A DNA stretch of 10,881 nucleotides from Methanosarcinales archaeon (GTDB taxonomy: Archaea; Halobacteriota; Methanosarcinia; Methanosarcinales; Methanosarcinaceae): NCBI GenBank assembly GCA_012329085.1, contig JAAXQB010000098.1, positions 1 through 10,881 of the forward strand. The letters are read 5' to 3'. The notes beneath the pieces are model-generated. The model searched no databases. It saw only the letters and a list, made by a program, of their open reading frames with translations, and was not told where the DNA came from. How positions within the stretch are numbered: the first letter of the stretch is position 1; each line of letters starts with the position of its first letter. Shown here in pieces: positions 1 through 6,408 of this stretch. A program made the translations under genes and the position numbers.

Positions 1-485
1 AAATAAAAAGATTGAATCAATTAAATTCAATATCTGAGGGAGATATGTCTTTAATTGATCAAGTTCCACAAAATAAGATATCAATTATTTTAAAAAGAAA
101 TGAAATTTGTTATTCTGTGGTTGAATAGTTACAATTTTGGGAAGATAGAGCAGTAAGAAAAACAAGTGGTGGCTTTGGCGGTTTTGGATTTCGAGTTGCA
201 AAAGGAGTTACATTTCGTGTTGGTAAATTTGGTGCAACTGGAAAAACACATATGGAACGAAAACATATTGATACTGGCACGATTACCCTAACAAATAAAA
301 GAGTTGTATTTGTTGGTGCTCGTAAAAATATGGATTTTGCACTTAGTAAAATCATTTCTGTTGAACCTTTTTCAAATGGTTTCGCCATTAGTAGATCTAA
401 TAAGCAAAAAACAGAATATTTTGTAGGTGACTTTGATGGATTAATAATTAAAGCTATGATTGAGGGTGCTATTAGAAATCTTTGA
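1..485 (+). pseudogene. PH-like domain protein, 5'-truncated by the window and broken by an in-frame TAG
   Basis: One reading frame (codons starting at base 3) runs from the left edge to TGA at 483-485, with a single TAG at 126-128. The residues before the stop (ending KRNEICYSVVE) and after it (starting LQFWEDRAVRK) read as one domain. The C-terminal part has the bacterial/archaeal PH-like signature: DTGTITLTNKRVVFVG, then a short strand, then KIISVEPFSNGFAI and SNKQKTEYF. Such domains are usually found in small proteins of unknown role, sometimes membrane-associated. No in-frame ATG, GTG or TTG lies between the TAG and ATG 252, and a start at 252 (77 residues) would lose the first strands of the domain. 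I therefore read it as a nonsense-disrupted gene. A sequencing error, or readthrough of the TAG, would be alternatives. The N-terminus lies outside the window. Confidence 0.6.
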
Positions 486-590
486 ATTGTTTATAAGATA
501 TGCCAAATCATTTTTATAATTTAAAACAATTTTATTAATATTTTAAATAATTATTTTTCATATTTTATAAGCATATCTTATTTTTTATAG

Positions 591-678
591 CATATTCAAA
601 ATGAATGTGCGTAAACACTCATTCTTTTAGAATGAGTTAGAAAAAATCTTTGATTTTTGAACAAATAATCGTTATTTG
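591..678. repeat. Row of four short palindromes with 3-base loops
   Basis: Four inverted repeats follow one another. At 591-609 an 8-bp stem (CATATTCA/TGAATGTG, one G-T pair) has loop AAA. At 617-637 a perfect 9-bp stem (ACTCATTCT/AGAATGAGT) has loop TTT. At 642-658 a perfect 7-bp stem (AAAAATC/GATTTTT) has loop TTT. At 662-678 a perfect 7-bp stem (CAAATAA/TTATTTG) has loop TCG. The second carries the CTCATTC/GAATGAG core that recurs at 7709-7729, so at least that unit belongs to a dispersed repeat family. Confidence 0.6.
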
Positions 679-844
679 ACGATGATTATAAAATAAAATA
701 CATGTATAAAAATTAAAAAAATGATAGATGTTTAGTATATTAAAATTTAAACATGAACATGTCTTATTAATCATTCACAATCAAATTCATAAATGAGAAA
801 TTGAAAAAGTTCCTCATTACATAATTATTCAAAAATTAGAAATT

Positions 845-885
845 TTACAGAACACACACCTATTTAGATTGCGTGTATTCTGTAA
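845..885 (-). terminator. Candidate transcription terminator or 3' hairpin of the por-ilvD operon
   Basis: The arms TTACAGAACACAC (845-857) and GTGTATTCTGTAA (873-885) pair over 13 positions with one C-A mismatch, around a 15-base loop. The structure begins about 70 bases past the ilvD stop. On the minus strand it is followed by a T-rich run (TTTCTAATTTTTG). Archaeal termination depends mainly on oligo-T tracts, so the hairpin may instead protect the 3' end of the message. Confidence 0.4.
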
Positions 886-955
886 TTATGCGTGTTAAAT
901 CTATAAGCTCAACGATCATTCTAAATGATTTTTATAAATTGCATACAAATACAAA

Positions 956-2599
956 TCACTTCATACAAGCACCATTATCAGAACTTAAACAAAGTTCTCT
1001 ATACTTGGACAAATACCCCGTAACTTTCTTTACAACAGGCACAAGTGTTTTATACCTTTTCTCAATCTCTTCTCTTTCAACACACAAATCCAATCGCCTT
1101 TCAGGAATATTAACCTCAATCATATCTCCTTCATAAATTATAGCAATCGGTCCACCATCTGCCGCCTCTGGTGCAATATGCCCAATACATGGTCCCCTCG
1201 TACCTCCAGAAAATCGCCCATCTGTAATAAGTAACACATCAAGATTCATTCCCATTATAGCAGAAGTTGGCGAAAGCATCTCTCTCATACCTGGACCGCC
1301 TCGCGGACCCTCATATCGAATAACAACAACATCCCCATCATTTATATTGCCATCCAATATAGCTTTAAGTGCATCCTCCTCAGAATCAAAAACCCGTGCA
1401 GGTCCCTTATGCACCATCATTTCTTCTTTTACAGCAGTTTGTTTTACCACACAACCATTTGGAGCAATTGTCCCTCTAAGTATTGCAATCCCTCCTTCTT
1501 TATGAACTGGATTATTTAATGGATGAATGACTTTGTCATCAAGTACTTTTTTACCAATTAAATTCTCACCTACGGTTTTTTCAGTAACTGTCATACAATC
1601 AAGATTTAATTTATCTTTAAATCGAGACATAAGTGCATGAATGCCTCCTGCTCTATCTAAATCCAACATAGTATAAGTTCCCCCAGGCCTCATATTACAT
1701 ATATGTGGAGTTTCCCTACTAATCTCATCAAACAAATCCATCGATAAAGAAATTTCAGCTTCCTTTGCAATTGCAAGCATTTCAAGTACATCATTAGTAG
1801 AACCTGCTGTTGCCATTGATACACGAATCCAATTTTTAAATGCATCGAGTGTTATAATGTCCCTCGCATTTATTGAATTTTTCACAAGAGATACAATTCT
1901 ACGACCACTTTCTTCTGCAATTCTTAATTTTCCAGCATCCTGTGCATGAGAAGTTGCACATCCCGGAATTGATAATCCAAGAGCTTCAATGCCACATGCA
2001 AGAGTATTTGCACTAAACATGCCTGCACAACTTCCAGCACCCGGGCAAGCACAATCTTCCAATTTTTTAAGTTCTTTTTCATCTATTGCCCCAGATTTGA
2101 ATTCTCCCACAGCTTCAAATACAGAGATAATATCAACATTTTTTCCATCAACTACCCCAGGATACATTGGACCACCTGTCACAACAATTGCAGGTATATT
2201 AAGCCTTGCAGCTGCCATTAAATGACCGGGAACAATTTCATCGCATGCCGATATTAATATCATACCATCTAATGCATGCCCTCTTATCATTATTTCTATG
2301 GAATCTGCAATAACATCTCTTGAGGGAAGAGAATATTTCATTCCATCATGCCCCATTGCAAGACCATCACATATAGCAATCGTATTAAATTCAAACGAAG
2401 TTCCACCAGCTGCCGCAATACCATTTTTTGCAGCTTCTGCAACTTGCCTTAAATGAATGTGTCCAGGAACAATTTCATTCCATGAATTAACTACTGCAAT
2501 AAATGGTTTATCCATATTTTCATCTGTAACACCGCATGCTTTAAGCAATGCACGGTGAGGAGCTCTTTCGAGCCCCTTTTTCATCATATCACTTCGCAT
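956..2599 (-). CDS. ilvD: Dihydroxy-acid dehydratase (IlvD/Edd family)
   Basis: Iron-sulfur dehydratase of the IlvD/Edd family. The usual reaction converts 2,3-dihydroxy-isovalerate or 2,3-dihydroxy-3-methylvalerate to the 2-oxoacid, the step before valine and isoleucine. At 547 residues it has the normal length. I place the start at ATG 2597-2599 because [19 protein letters not shown] is the expected family N-terminus; the frame is open to an ATG at 2665, but that adds 22 residues lying over porD. Visible motifs: [13 protein letters not shown] (38-50), [18 protein letters not shown] (77-94), GSCAGM (189-194) and, near 470, [14 protein letters not shown] with the serine expected to act as base. 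Oddity: the cluster/metal motif at 119-121 reads Cys-Asp-Glu where the family has Cys-Asp-Lys. It starts 10 bases after porD, so it is probably co-transcribed with the oxidoreductase genes. A sugar-acid dehydratase is possible but less likely. Confidence 0.9.
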   Translation of the reverse strand: MRSDMMKKGLERAPHRALLKACGVTDENMDKPFIAVVNSWNEIVPGHIHLRQVAEAAKNGIAAAGGTSFEFNTIAICDGLAMGHDGMKYSLPSRDVIADSIEIMIRGHALDGMILISACDEIVPGHLMAAARLNIPAIVVTGGPMYPGVVDGKNVDIISVFEAVGEFKSGAIDEKELKKLEDCACPGAGSCAGMFSANTLACGIEALGLSIPGCATSHAQDAGKLRIAEESGRRIVSLVKNSINARDIITLDAFKNWIRVSMATAGSTNDVLEMLAIAKEAEISLSMDLFDEISRETPHICNMRPGGTYTMLDLDRAGGIHALMSRFKDKLNLDCMTVTEKTVGENLIGKKVLDDKVIHPLNNPVHKEGGIAILRGTIAPNGCVVKQTAVKEEMMVHKGPARVFDSEEDALKAILDGNINDGDVVVIRYEGPRGGPGMREMLSPTSAIMGMNLDVLLITDGRFSGGTRGPCIGHIAPEAADGGPIAIIYEGDMIEVNIPERRLDLCVEREEIEKRYKTLVPVVKKVTGYLSKYRELCLSSDNGACMK

Positions 2600-2609
2600 T
2601 TTATTCCCT

Positions 2610-2804
2610 TTAAATAAACCCAATTTCAAGTGCATCAAATGGACAGAACTTTGAACACAATCCACATGCTTTGCAACCTCTTATATTAAATTCTACTTTT
2701 CGTGATTCTTTTTCATACATTATGACATTAGGCTCAGGACATACAAAAATACATTTTTTACATCCTGTGCAAGCTTCTTTATCAAGATTTATTGTGAACG
2801 GCAT
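2610..2804 (-). CDS. porD: 2x[4Fe-4S] ferredoxin, delta subunit of the 2-oxoacid:ferredoxin oxidoreductase
   Basis: A 64-residue ferredoxin-type protein that carries electrons between the catalytic subunits and free ferredoxin. It has two complete cluster motifs: C12-x2-C15-x2-C18-x3-C22-P and C44-x2-C47-x2-C50-x3-C54-P, enough for two [4Fe-4S] clusters. The length matches stand-alone PorD/VorD-type subunits. Its start overlaps the end of porG by 16 bases, and a clear GGAGGA ribosome-binding site lies 6 bases before the ATG, inside porG. Position in the operon, directly after the alpha, beta and gamma genes, supports a dedicated subunit rather than a general ferredoxin. Substrate cannot be read from it. 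Confidence 0.9.
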   Translation of the reverse strand: MPFTINLDKEACTGCKKCIFVCPEPNVIMYEKESRKVEFNIRGCKACGLCSKFCPFDALEIGFI

Positions 2805-3466
2805 CTTTCATCCTCCATTCTCTTAATTTCTTTTGCCGCAACCCTTACTGATTGCATATTTTTATCAATCAAGTCTTGCACTTTAGCATATTTCTTTTTG
2901 ATTACATCATCAAGAGCTGCCGTTGAACCTGATGCAATAAATTTTCTTTTACCAAATCTTTCTGAAATTGATGATTCTAAACTTTCAAATGAAACAATAT
3001 TAGTTAATCCAATCAAAACACCAAGCATAGCCATATTTGTTGCAAGTTCAGTGCCTGCCACTTCAAGTGCAATTTTTGCTGCTGGAATGTAAATAATTCT
3101 TGCATTTAATTTTTCAATAGCTTCTAAATCATGCTTTGGAATTGGGAGTTCATATGGACTGTTTATTATAATTATACCATTTTCTTGCAAACCTTCATAA
3201 AATGGCATTGTATAGCATTTTCCTTGTGTGATTACTTCCTCATGAAAAATCATAATAATATTTGGATAATTAACTTCACCCTTTTCATATACTGGTTCAG
3301 ATGAAATTCTTGTATAACTTTCAGTTGGAGCAAGTCTTTTTTCTGCACCAAAAAAAGGAATAACAATACTATAATTTCCATCTTTTACAGTCGCCATACC
3401 CAATATATTTGCAGCCGTAACCATTCCCTGTCCGCCGAGTCCTGACATCCTCAAATCAAATTTCAT
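2789..3466 (-). CDS. porG: 2-oxoacid:ferredoxin oxidoreductase, gamma subunit
   Basis: Gamma subunit (225 residues) of a pyruvate/2-oxoacid:ferredoxin oxidoreductase, the domain thought to bind coenzyme A. The N-terminus has the family hallmark SGLGGQGMV (8-16). It is followed by IPFFGAEKR (37-45) and the APTESYTRIS segment, the usual conserved core of PorG/KorC proteins. It overlaps the porB stop by 4 bases (ATGA), with a GGAG site just upstream, so it is translationally coupled to porB. Its own end overlaps porD. The C-terminus ends in a charged helix-like tail, longer than in minimal PorG proteins (about 180-190 residues). Family confidence is high; substrate is not decided by this subunit. 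Confidence 0.9.
   Translation of the reverse strand: MKFDLRMSGLGGQGMVTAANILGMATVKDGNYSIVIPFFGAEKRLAPTESYTRISSEPVYEKGEVNYPNIIMIFHEEVITQGKCYTMPFYEGLQENGIIIINSPYELPIPKHDLEAIEKLNARIIYIPAAKIALEVAGTELATNMAMLGVLIGLTNIVSFESLESSISERFGKRKFIASGSTAALDDVIKKKYAKVQDLIDKNMQSVRVAAKEIKRMEDERCRSQ
2811..2816 (-). promoter_or_regulatory. Shine-Dalgarno site of porD inside porG
   Basis: The minus strand reads GGAGGA, then 6 bases, then the porD ATG at 2804-2802. It is the strongest ribosome-binding site in the window. It fixes the start that makes porD overlap porG by 16 bases. Confidence 0.75.
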
Positions 3467-4287
3467 AATTTTTGCTCCTTTATTAATTTTTCTGCTTCTG
3501 GAGTTATGTATTCTCGAATATTTTCACCTTCTTTTGTTTTTGCAAGTGTCTCTAATGGGCTAAACTTATAATTTGTAGGACATGGCGTAAATACTTGTAC
3601 ATAAGTTGGACCAAGTGTTCGTGCGATTATAATTGCTCTTTTTATGTATTTTTCTAATTTTCTTGGATGCAAAGGACTTACTTCTGCAACATATACACAA
3701 CCTGATTCTCTTGCAAGTTCAAACATGGGTGCTTTTGGATATTTTTTTCCAACGGGAGCCATATTTAATACAGTTCCTTCTTTTGTCATACTACTTTCTT
3801 GACCACCTGTATTTGCATAACATTCATTATCAAGCATGATTGTAGTTATTTTTTCCATTCTAATCCATGCATGTAGCGTAAATGCAATTCCAATATCGGC
3901 AACCCCTCCATCCCCTCCAATTACAACAACATCTTTTACTTTGTCTGGAAAACGAATATCTAAACTTCTCTTTAAACCTGATGCAACAGCACTTTGATTT
4001 CCAAAAAGAGAGTGGATATTTTGTATTGCAAGTTGTGGCATAAGAATACTATTACACCCAGTAGTTCCAACAACGATAGTATCTTCTGGCGCAGGAAGGG
4101 AAGCTGTAATAAGTCTTAATCCCAATCCAAGCCCACAACCTGCACACAATGGGTGTTTTTCTATTGCTTCTTTAAATGTACCGAGATCTTTAACACCAAG
4201 ATTTCGCCTATACGGTCCATCTTCTACGAGTTCTTTATACTCATCTGGCATTATGTCTTCATAACCAGGCGTTATCTTTGGAATCAT
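3463..4287 (-). CDS. porB: 2-oxoacid:ferredoxin oxidoreductase, beta subunit (thiamine-diphosphate binding)
   Basis: Beta subunit (274 residues), which binds thiamine diphosphate and the proximal [4Fe-4S] cluster. Four cysteines in the expected places can hold the cluster: C48 and C51 (HPLCAGCG), C78 (TTGCNS) and C236 (FTPCPTNY). The thiamine-diphosphate/Mg motif is GGDGGVADIG, followed by LDNECYANTGGQES. The NTGGQ form is typical of pyruvate-type (Por) rather than 2-oxoglutarate-type (Kor) beta chains, which points to pyruvate or a branched 2-oxoacid. The start ATG shares one base with the porA stop (TAATG), preceded by GAGGG. Substrate choice is inference from motif style and operon context. 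Confidence 0.92.
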   Translation of the reverse strand: MIPKITPGYEDIMPDEYKELVEDGPYRRNLGVKDLGTFKEAIEKHPLCAGCGLGLGLRLITASLPAPEDTIVVGTTGCNSILMPQLAIQNIHSLFGNQSAVASGLKRSLDIRFPDKVKDVVVIGGDGGVADIGIAFTLHAWIRMEKITTIMLDNECYANTGGQESSMTKEGTVLNMAPVGKKYPKAPMFELARESGCVYVAEVSPLHPRKLEKYIKRAIIIARTLGPTYVQVFTPCPTNYKFSPLETLAKTKEGENIREYITPEAEKLIKEQKL

Positions 4288-5432
4288 TATATATCCCTCA
4301 TTATCTTTTTAATTTCTTCAAGTATTGCCTCAGGTGGCATAGTCATTCCACCAAATACTCTTGGACCGCCATATATATTTTTATTTTCAGATACAAGTTT
4401 AACTTCTCTTGCAAGCCAACCTATAATGTTAAGTTCAGGAACTATGATGGCTTTTGCTTTCCTTGTTAATTGGCGAATCTCCTCTTCTGGAAATGGCTTA
4501 ATCACTTTAACTTTCAAAAGACCAACATCAAGCCCAAGCTTTCGTGCCGCCTCCATTGCAACACGAGATTGAGCTGCCGCAGTTCCAGATGCAATAATTA
4601 ATAAATCTGCATCTTTGTGTGTAACTATAACAGAATCACCCATATATTGTGCAATATGTTTTCTTGCCCTATCTTTTGCCGCGTGAACTTCTTGTTGCCA
4701 ACTTGCATGTGTTGCATAACTTATGTAATTACTTTTCATAACAAATGGATCCCTCATATGTCTTATTGGAGGTTTTTCCATATCCATCACAGGAACTGGT
4801 GCACTATATGGATCATAAGGTGGAAGCATTATTCCTTCTGGCGGAAGTTCTACAACTTCTCTTGTGTGTGTGACAAAGAAGCCATCTACACATACACCTG
4901 CTGGAATATGAACATCAGGTTGTTCTGCTATCATAAATGATTGAAGAATCATGTCAAAGAATTCCTGTGGATTTTCTCCATGGAATATCATCATACCTGT
5001 GTCCATAAGCCATCCCATCTCAATGTTATCTGGTTGAATGGTTAATGGTGAATTTATACCCCTACACATAAATGCACAAACAACAGGCAATCTTGCACCC
5101 GCCCATGTTGGAAACATTTCAAACGCTCTAAGCGTTCCAGGTCCAGATGTTGCAGTAAATGTTCTAACTCCTGCCATTGCCGCCCCAGATATAGCAGACA
5201 TTGCACCAAGTTCGTGCTCTGCTCTATAATAATCTTTCAAATAACCTTGTGCATAAATATCTCCTACAAGGTGCATTGCTTCACTTTGTGGCGTGATTGG
5301 ATATGAAACTCCAATATCAACATTTGCTCTTTTTATAGCTTCTGATACAGCCTCATTTCCAATTATAAACTTTTTTTCACGAGGTGCTTCTTTTAATAAA
5401 TATTCTGCATCAACTACTTTTCTTTCTAACAC
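4287..5432 (-). CDS. porA: 2-oxoacid:ferredoxin oxidoreductase, alpha subunit
   Basis: Alpha subunit (381 residues) carrying the pyrimidine-binding half of the thiamine-diphosphate site. Motifs in order: YPITPQSE (44-51), a likely activating glutamate in EHELGA (72-77), TATSGPG (93-99), and from about residue 275 the transketolase-C-like domain with LLIIASGTAAAQSR and VIKPFPEEEI. Length matches four- and five-subunit PorA proteins. The start is GTG at 5432-5430, sharing its first base with the porE stop TAG (TAGTG). A GAGAGGA site lies 8 bases upstream, inside porE, indicating coupling of the two genes. Pyruvate synthase/oxidoreductase is the first guess; 2-oxoisovalerate or 2-oxoglutarate cannot be excluded by eye. 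Confidence 0.92.
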   Translation of the reverse strand: MLERKVVDAEYLLKEAPREKKFIIGNEAVSEAIKRANVDIGVSYPITPQSEAMHLVGDIYAQGYLKDYYRAEHELGAMSAISGAAMAGVRTFTATSGPGTLRAFEMFPTWAGARLPVVCAFMCRGINSPLTIQPDNIEMGWLMDTGMMIFHGENPQEFFDMILQSFMIAEQPDVHIPAGVCVDGFFVTHTREVVELPPEGIMLPPYDPYSAPVPVMDMEKPPIRHMRDPFVMKSNYISYATHASWQQEVHAAKDRARKHIAQYMGDSVIVTHKDADLLIIASGTAAAQSRVAMEAARKLGLDVGLLKVKVIKPFPEEEIRQLTRKAKAIIVPELNIIGWLAREVKLVSENKNIYGGPRVFGGMTMPPEAILEEIKKIMRDI

Positions 5433-6028
5433 TATTGATTTCCTCTCATTTTTTTTATAACTTCTATTAATTCATAAATTTCTTTTGCATGTATATCCCT
5501 TAGCGTTGCCATCGCATCTTCATGTCCTGCCTCGGCACATAATGCAATAGTATAGCAATCAGTACTGCCCCTTATAAGTTTCAAAGCAAGATTTGCATAA
5601 TGGCAATGAACTCCTGCAAAAACACAAACATCTATGTCATTATGCCATATTGTAAGGTTTGGATGGTTTGGATTAATCTCTATTTCAGGATCAATCATGG
5701 GATATTTTGGTCTATAATCTGGCATAGGTATGATTTTCATACCTGGAACTGTGGCAACTAATTCTTTTAATGCGGTTGCTTTTGCAAGTCCAGCTTCGGT
5801 TGATGCCCATAGTACATTTGGTCCTGGAAAAAAAGTAGGATTTTTTGCTTTAAGTAATTTTTTTGCAATTTCTTCCATTACAGTTAAATATGGTACGATT
5901 TTACCCTCGATTAATCCATCTCCTTTATCTGGAAGCATCACTCCATAAGAAGCTGCTGCTGGCGATAAATAAGATTCAGGTCCAGGCACAACTTTATAAT
6001 CTTTTTGATAGTGTATCAATGTAGTCAT
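5432..6028 (-). CDS. porE: CdhB-like (CODH/ACS epsilon family) subunit of the oxidoreductase, PorE-type
   Basis: A 198-residue protein, first gene of the operon. Its core resembles the CO dehydrogenase/acetyl-CoA synthase epsilon subunit (CdhB family, a Rossmann-like fold). A segment at 54-71 (IAKKLLKAKNPTFFPGPN) matches the 'alpha-helix, AK-P, strand, GP' start of CdhB. The segment DIDVCVFAGVHCHYANLAL followed by TDCYTIALCAEAGHEDAM matches the 'DLV-F-G-YY' and 'TI-ID' strands. I see no acetyl-CoA synthase or CODH catalytic subunit genes nearby. From family knowledge, five-subunit oxidoreductases of Aquificales and Nitrospira carry a similar extra subunit, annotated as CODH-beta-family or PorE. 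The one-base TAGTG overlap with porA argues that it is part of the same enzyme. Its biochemical role is unknown to me. Confidence 0.75.
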   Translation of the reverse strand: MTTLIHYQKDYKVVPGPESYLSPAAASYGVMLPDKGDGLIEGKIVPYLTVMEEIAKKLLKAKNPTFFPGPNVLWASTEAGLAKATALKELVATVPGMKIIPMPDYRPKYPMIDPEIEINPNHPNLTIWHNDIDVCVFAGVHCHYANLALKLIRGSTDCYTIALCAEAGHEDAMATLRDIHAKEIYELIEVIKKMRGNQ

Positions 6029-6068
6029 AAGATATTCCGTCTATTTACAATTAAAATTTAAATTCGGT
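6029..6068 (-). promoter_or_regulatory. Candidate archaeal promoter of the por-ilvD operon
   Basis: Upstream of porE the minus strand reads ACCGAATTTAAATTTTAA, a possible BRE (CCGAA) plus TATA-like box centred near 6058. An archaeal start site about 25 bases on would fall near 6033, leaving a leader of only a few bases. No Shine-Dalgarno site precedes the porE ATG, consistent with a nearly leaderless message. The rest of the 6029-6271 gap is AT-rich and includes another TATA-like run, TTATATATA at 6152-6160, which could serve either direction. Confidence 0.35.
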
Positions 6069-6271
6069 AATATGATTTTTTGTCTAATTTTTATCAAATT
6101 TGCACATTTTTTATTTCGTCTTTTACCGTAGTCAATTATAATGATTATTTGTTATATATAGCTTATGATTAGGAATACTTAAAATTTGTAGAGATTTTAA
6201 TTTTTAGAATTTTCGTTTAGAAATAAATTTAAGAATGAGTTAATTTTAAATATATTTAAAATTTAGAAAAT

Positions 6272-6370
6272 ATGGATAAAAAATTAGAAGATATAAAAAA
6301 AAGATTGAACATTATAGTTATTTTTATTGGTTTTGTTATTGGTTTATTCATAGGATATTTAATTTTTTAA
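6272..6370 (+). CDS. Small single-pass membrane protein, 32 residues, hypothetical
   Basis: ATG at 6272 opens a 32-residue frame ending with TAA at 6368-6370. The first 13 residues (MDKKLEDIKKRLN) are charged and helix-like. The remaining 19 (starting IIVIFIGFVIGLF) are uninterrupted hydrophobic residues with small-residue spacing G-x3-G-x3-G, able to form one transmembrane helix that packs against a partner. Charge distribution would place the N-terminus in the cytoplasm. It lies 38 bases before the LarA-like gene on the same strand. The layout of charged amphipathic head plus clean hydrophobic tail is what a real small membrane protein would show, but AT-rich DNA also yields such frames by chance. 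I do not recognise a family. Confidence 0.45.
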   Translation: MDKKLEDIKKRLNIIVIFIGFVIGLFIGYLIF

Positions 6371-6377
6371 ACATCAA

Positions 6378-6388
6378 TTATTTAAACA
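6378..6388 (+). promoter_or_regulatory. Candidate TATA box for the LarA-like gene
   Basis: A TATTTAAAC-type box is centred near 6383, 26 bases before the ATG at 6409. The sequence before the ATG (CTTTTTTTAACCA) has no Shine-Dalgarno site. Together these fit a leaderless archaeal transcript starting at or next to the start codon. Confidence 0.35.
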
Positions 6389-6408
6389 TGCAACTCTTTT
6401 TTTAACCA

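Larger units (their letters stand above)
486..955. other. Non-coding gap between convergent genes, rich in short hairpins
   Basis: This 470-base, strongly AT-rich stretch separates the end of the PH-like gene (plus strand) from the end of ilvD (minus strand). I see no convincing coding frame and no tRNA-like cloverleaf. It contains a run of short perfect inverted repeats at 591-609, 617-637, 642-658 and 662-678, a weaker one at 792-818 and a long stem at 845-885. The region could hold terminators for both converging transcripts or a structured RNA; nothing here decides between these. Confidence 0.6.

Noticed and set aside
126..128. Pyrrolysine codon
   Set aside because: TAG ends porE and gatE as a normal stop in this window, no pyl genes are visible, and the protein is not a methylamine methyltransferase; kept only as a low-probability alternative.
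252..485. A separate 77-residue protein starting at ATG 252
   Set aside because: The same frame upstream encodes the earlier strands of the same domain, so a start at 252 would produce a partial fold with no clear ribosome-binding site.
2600..2665. Upstream ATG at 2665 as the ilvD start, giving 569 residues
   Set aside because: The extra 22 residues lie over porD and do not resemble the family N-terminus; [14 protein letters not shown] at 2599 does, and it follows AAAGGGAATAAA.
4153..4572. Plus-strand open frame of 139 codons opposite porA and porB
   Set aside because: It is antisense to two well-supported genes, has no recognisable domain and follows their codon structure.
5432..6028. Reading porE as a genuine CODH/ACS epsilon subunit
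   Set aside because: No cdhA, cdhC, cdhD or cdhE is nearby, and the gene is overlapped with porA in a pyruvate-type oxidoreductase operon.
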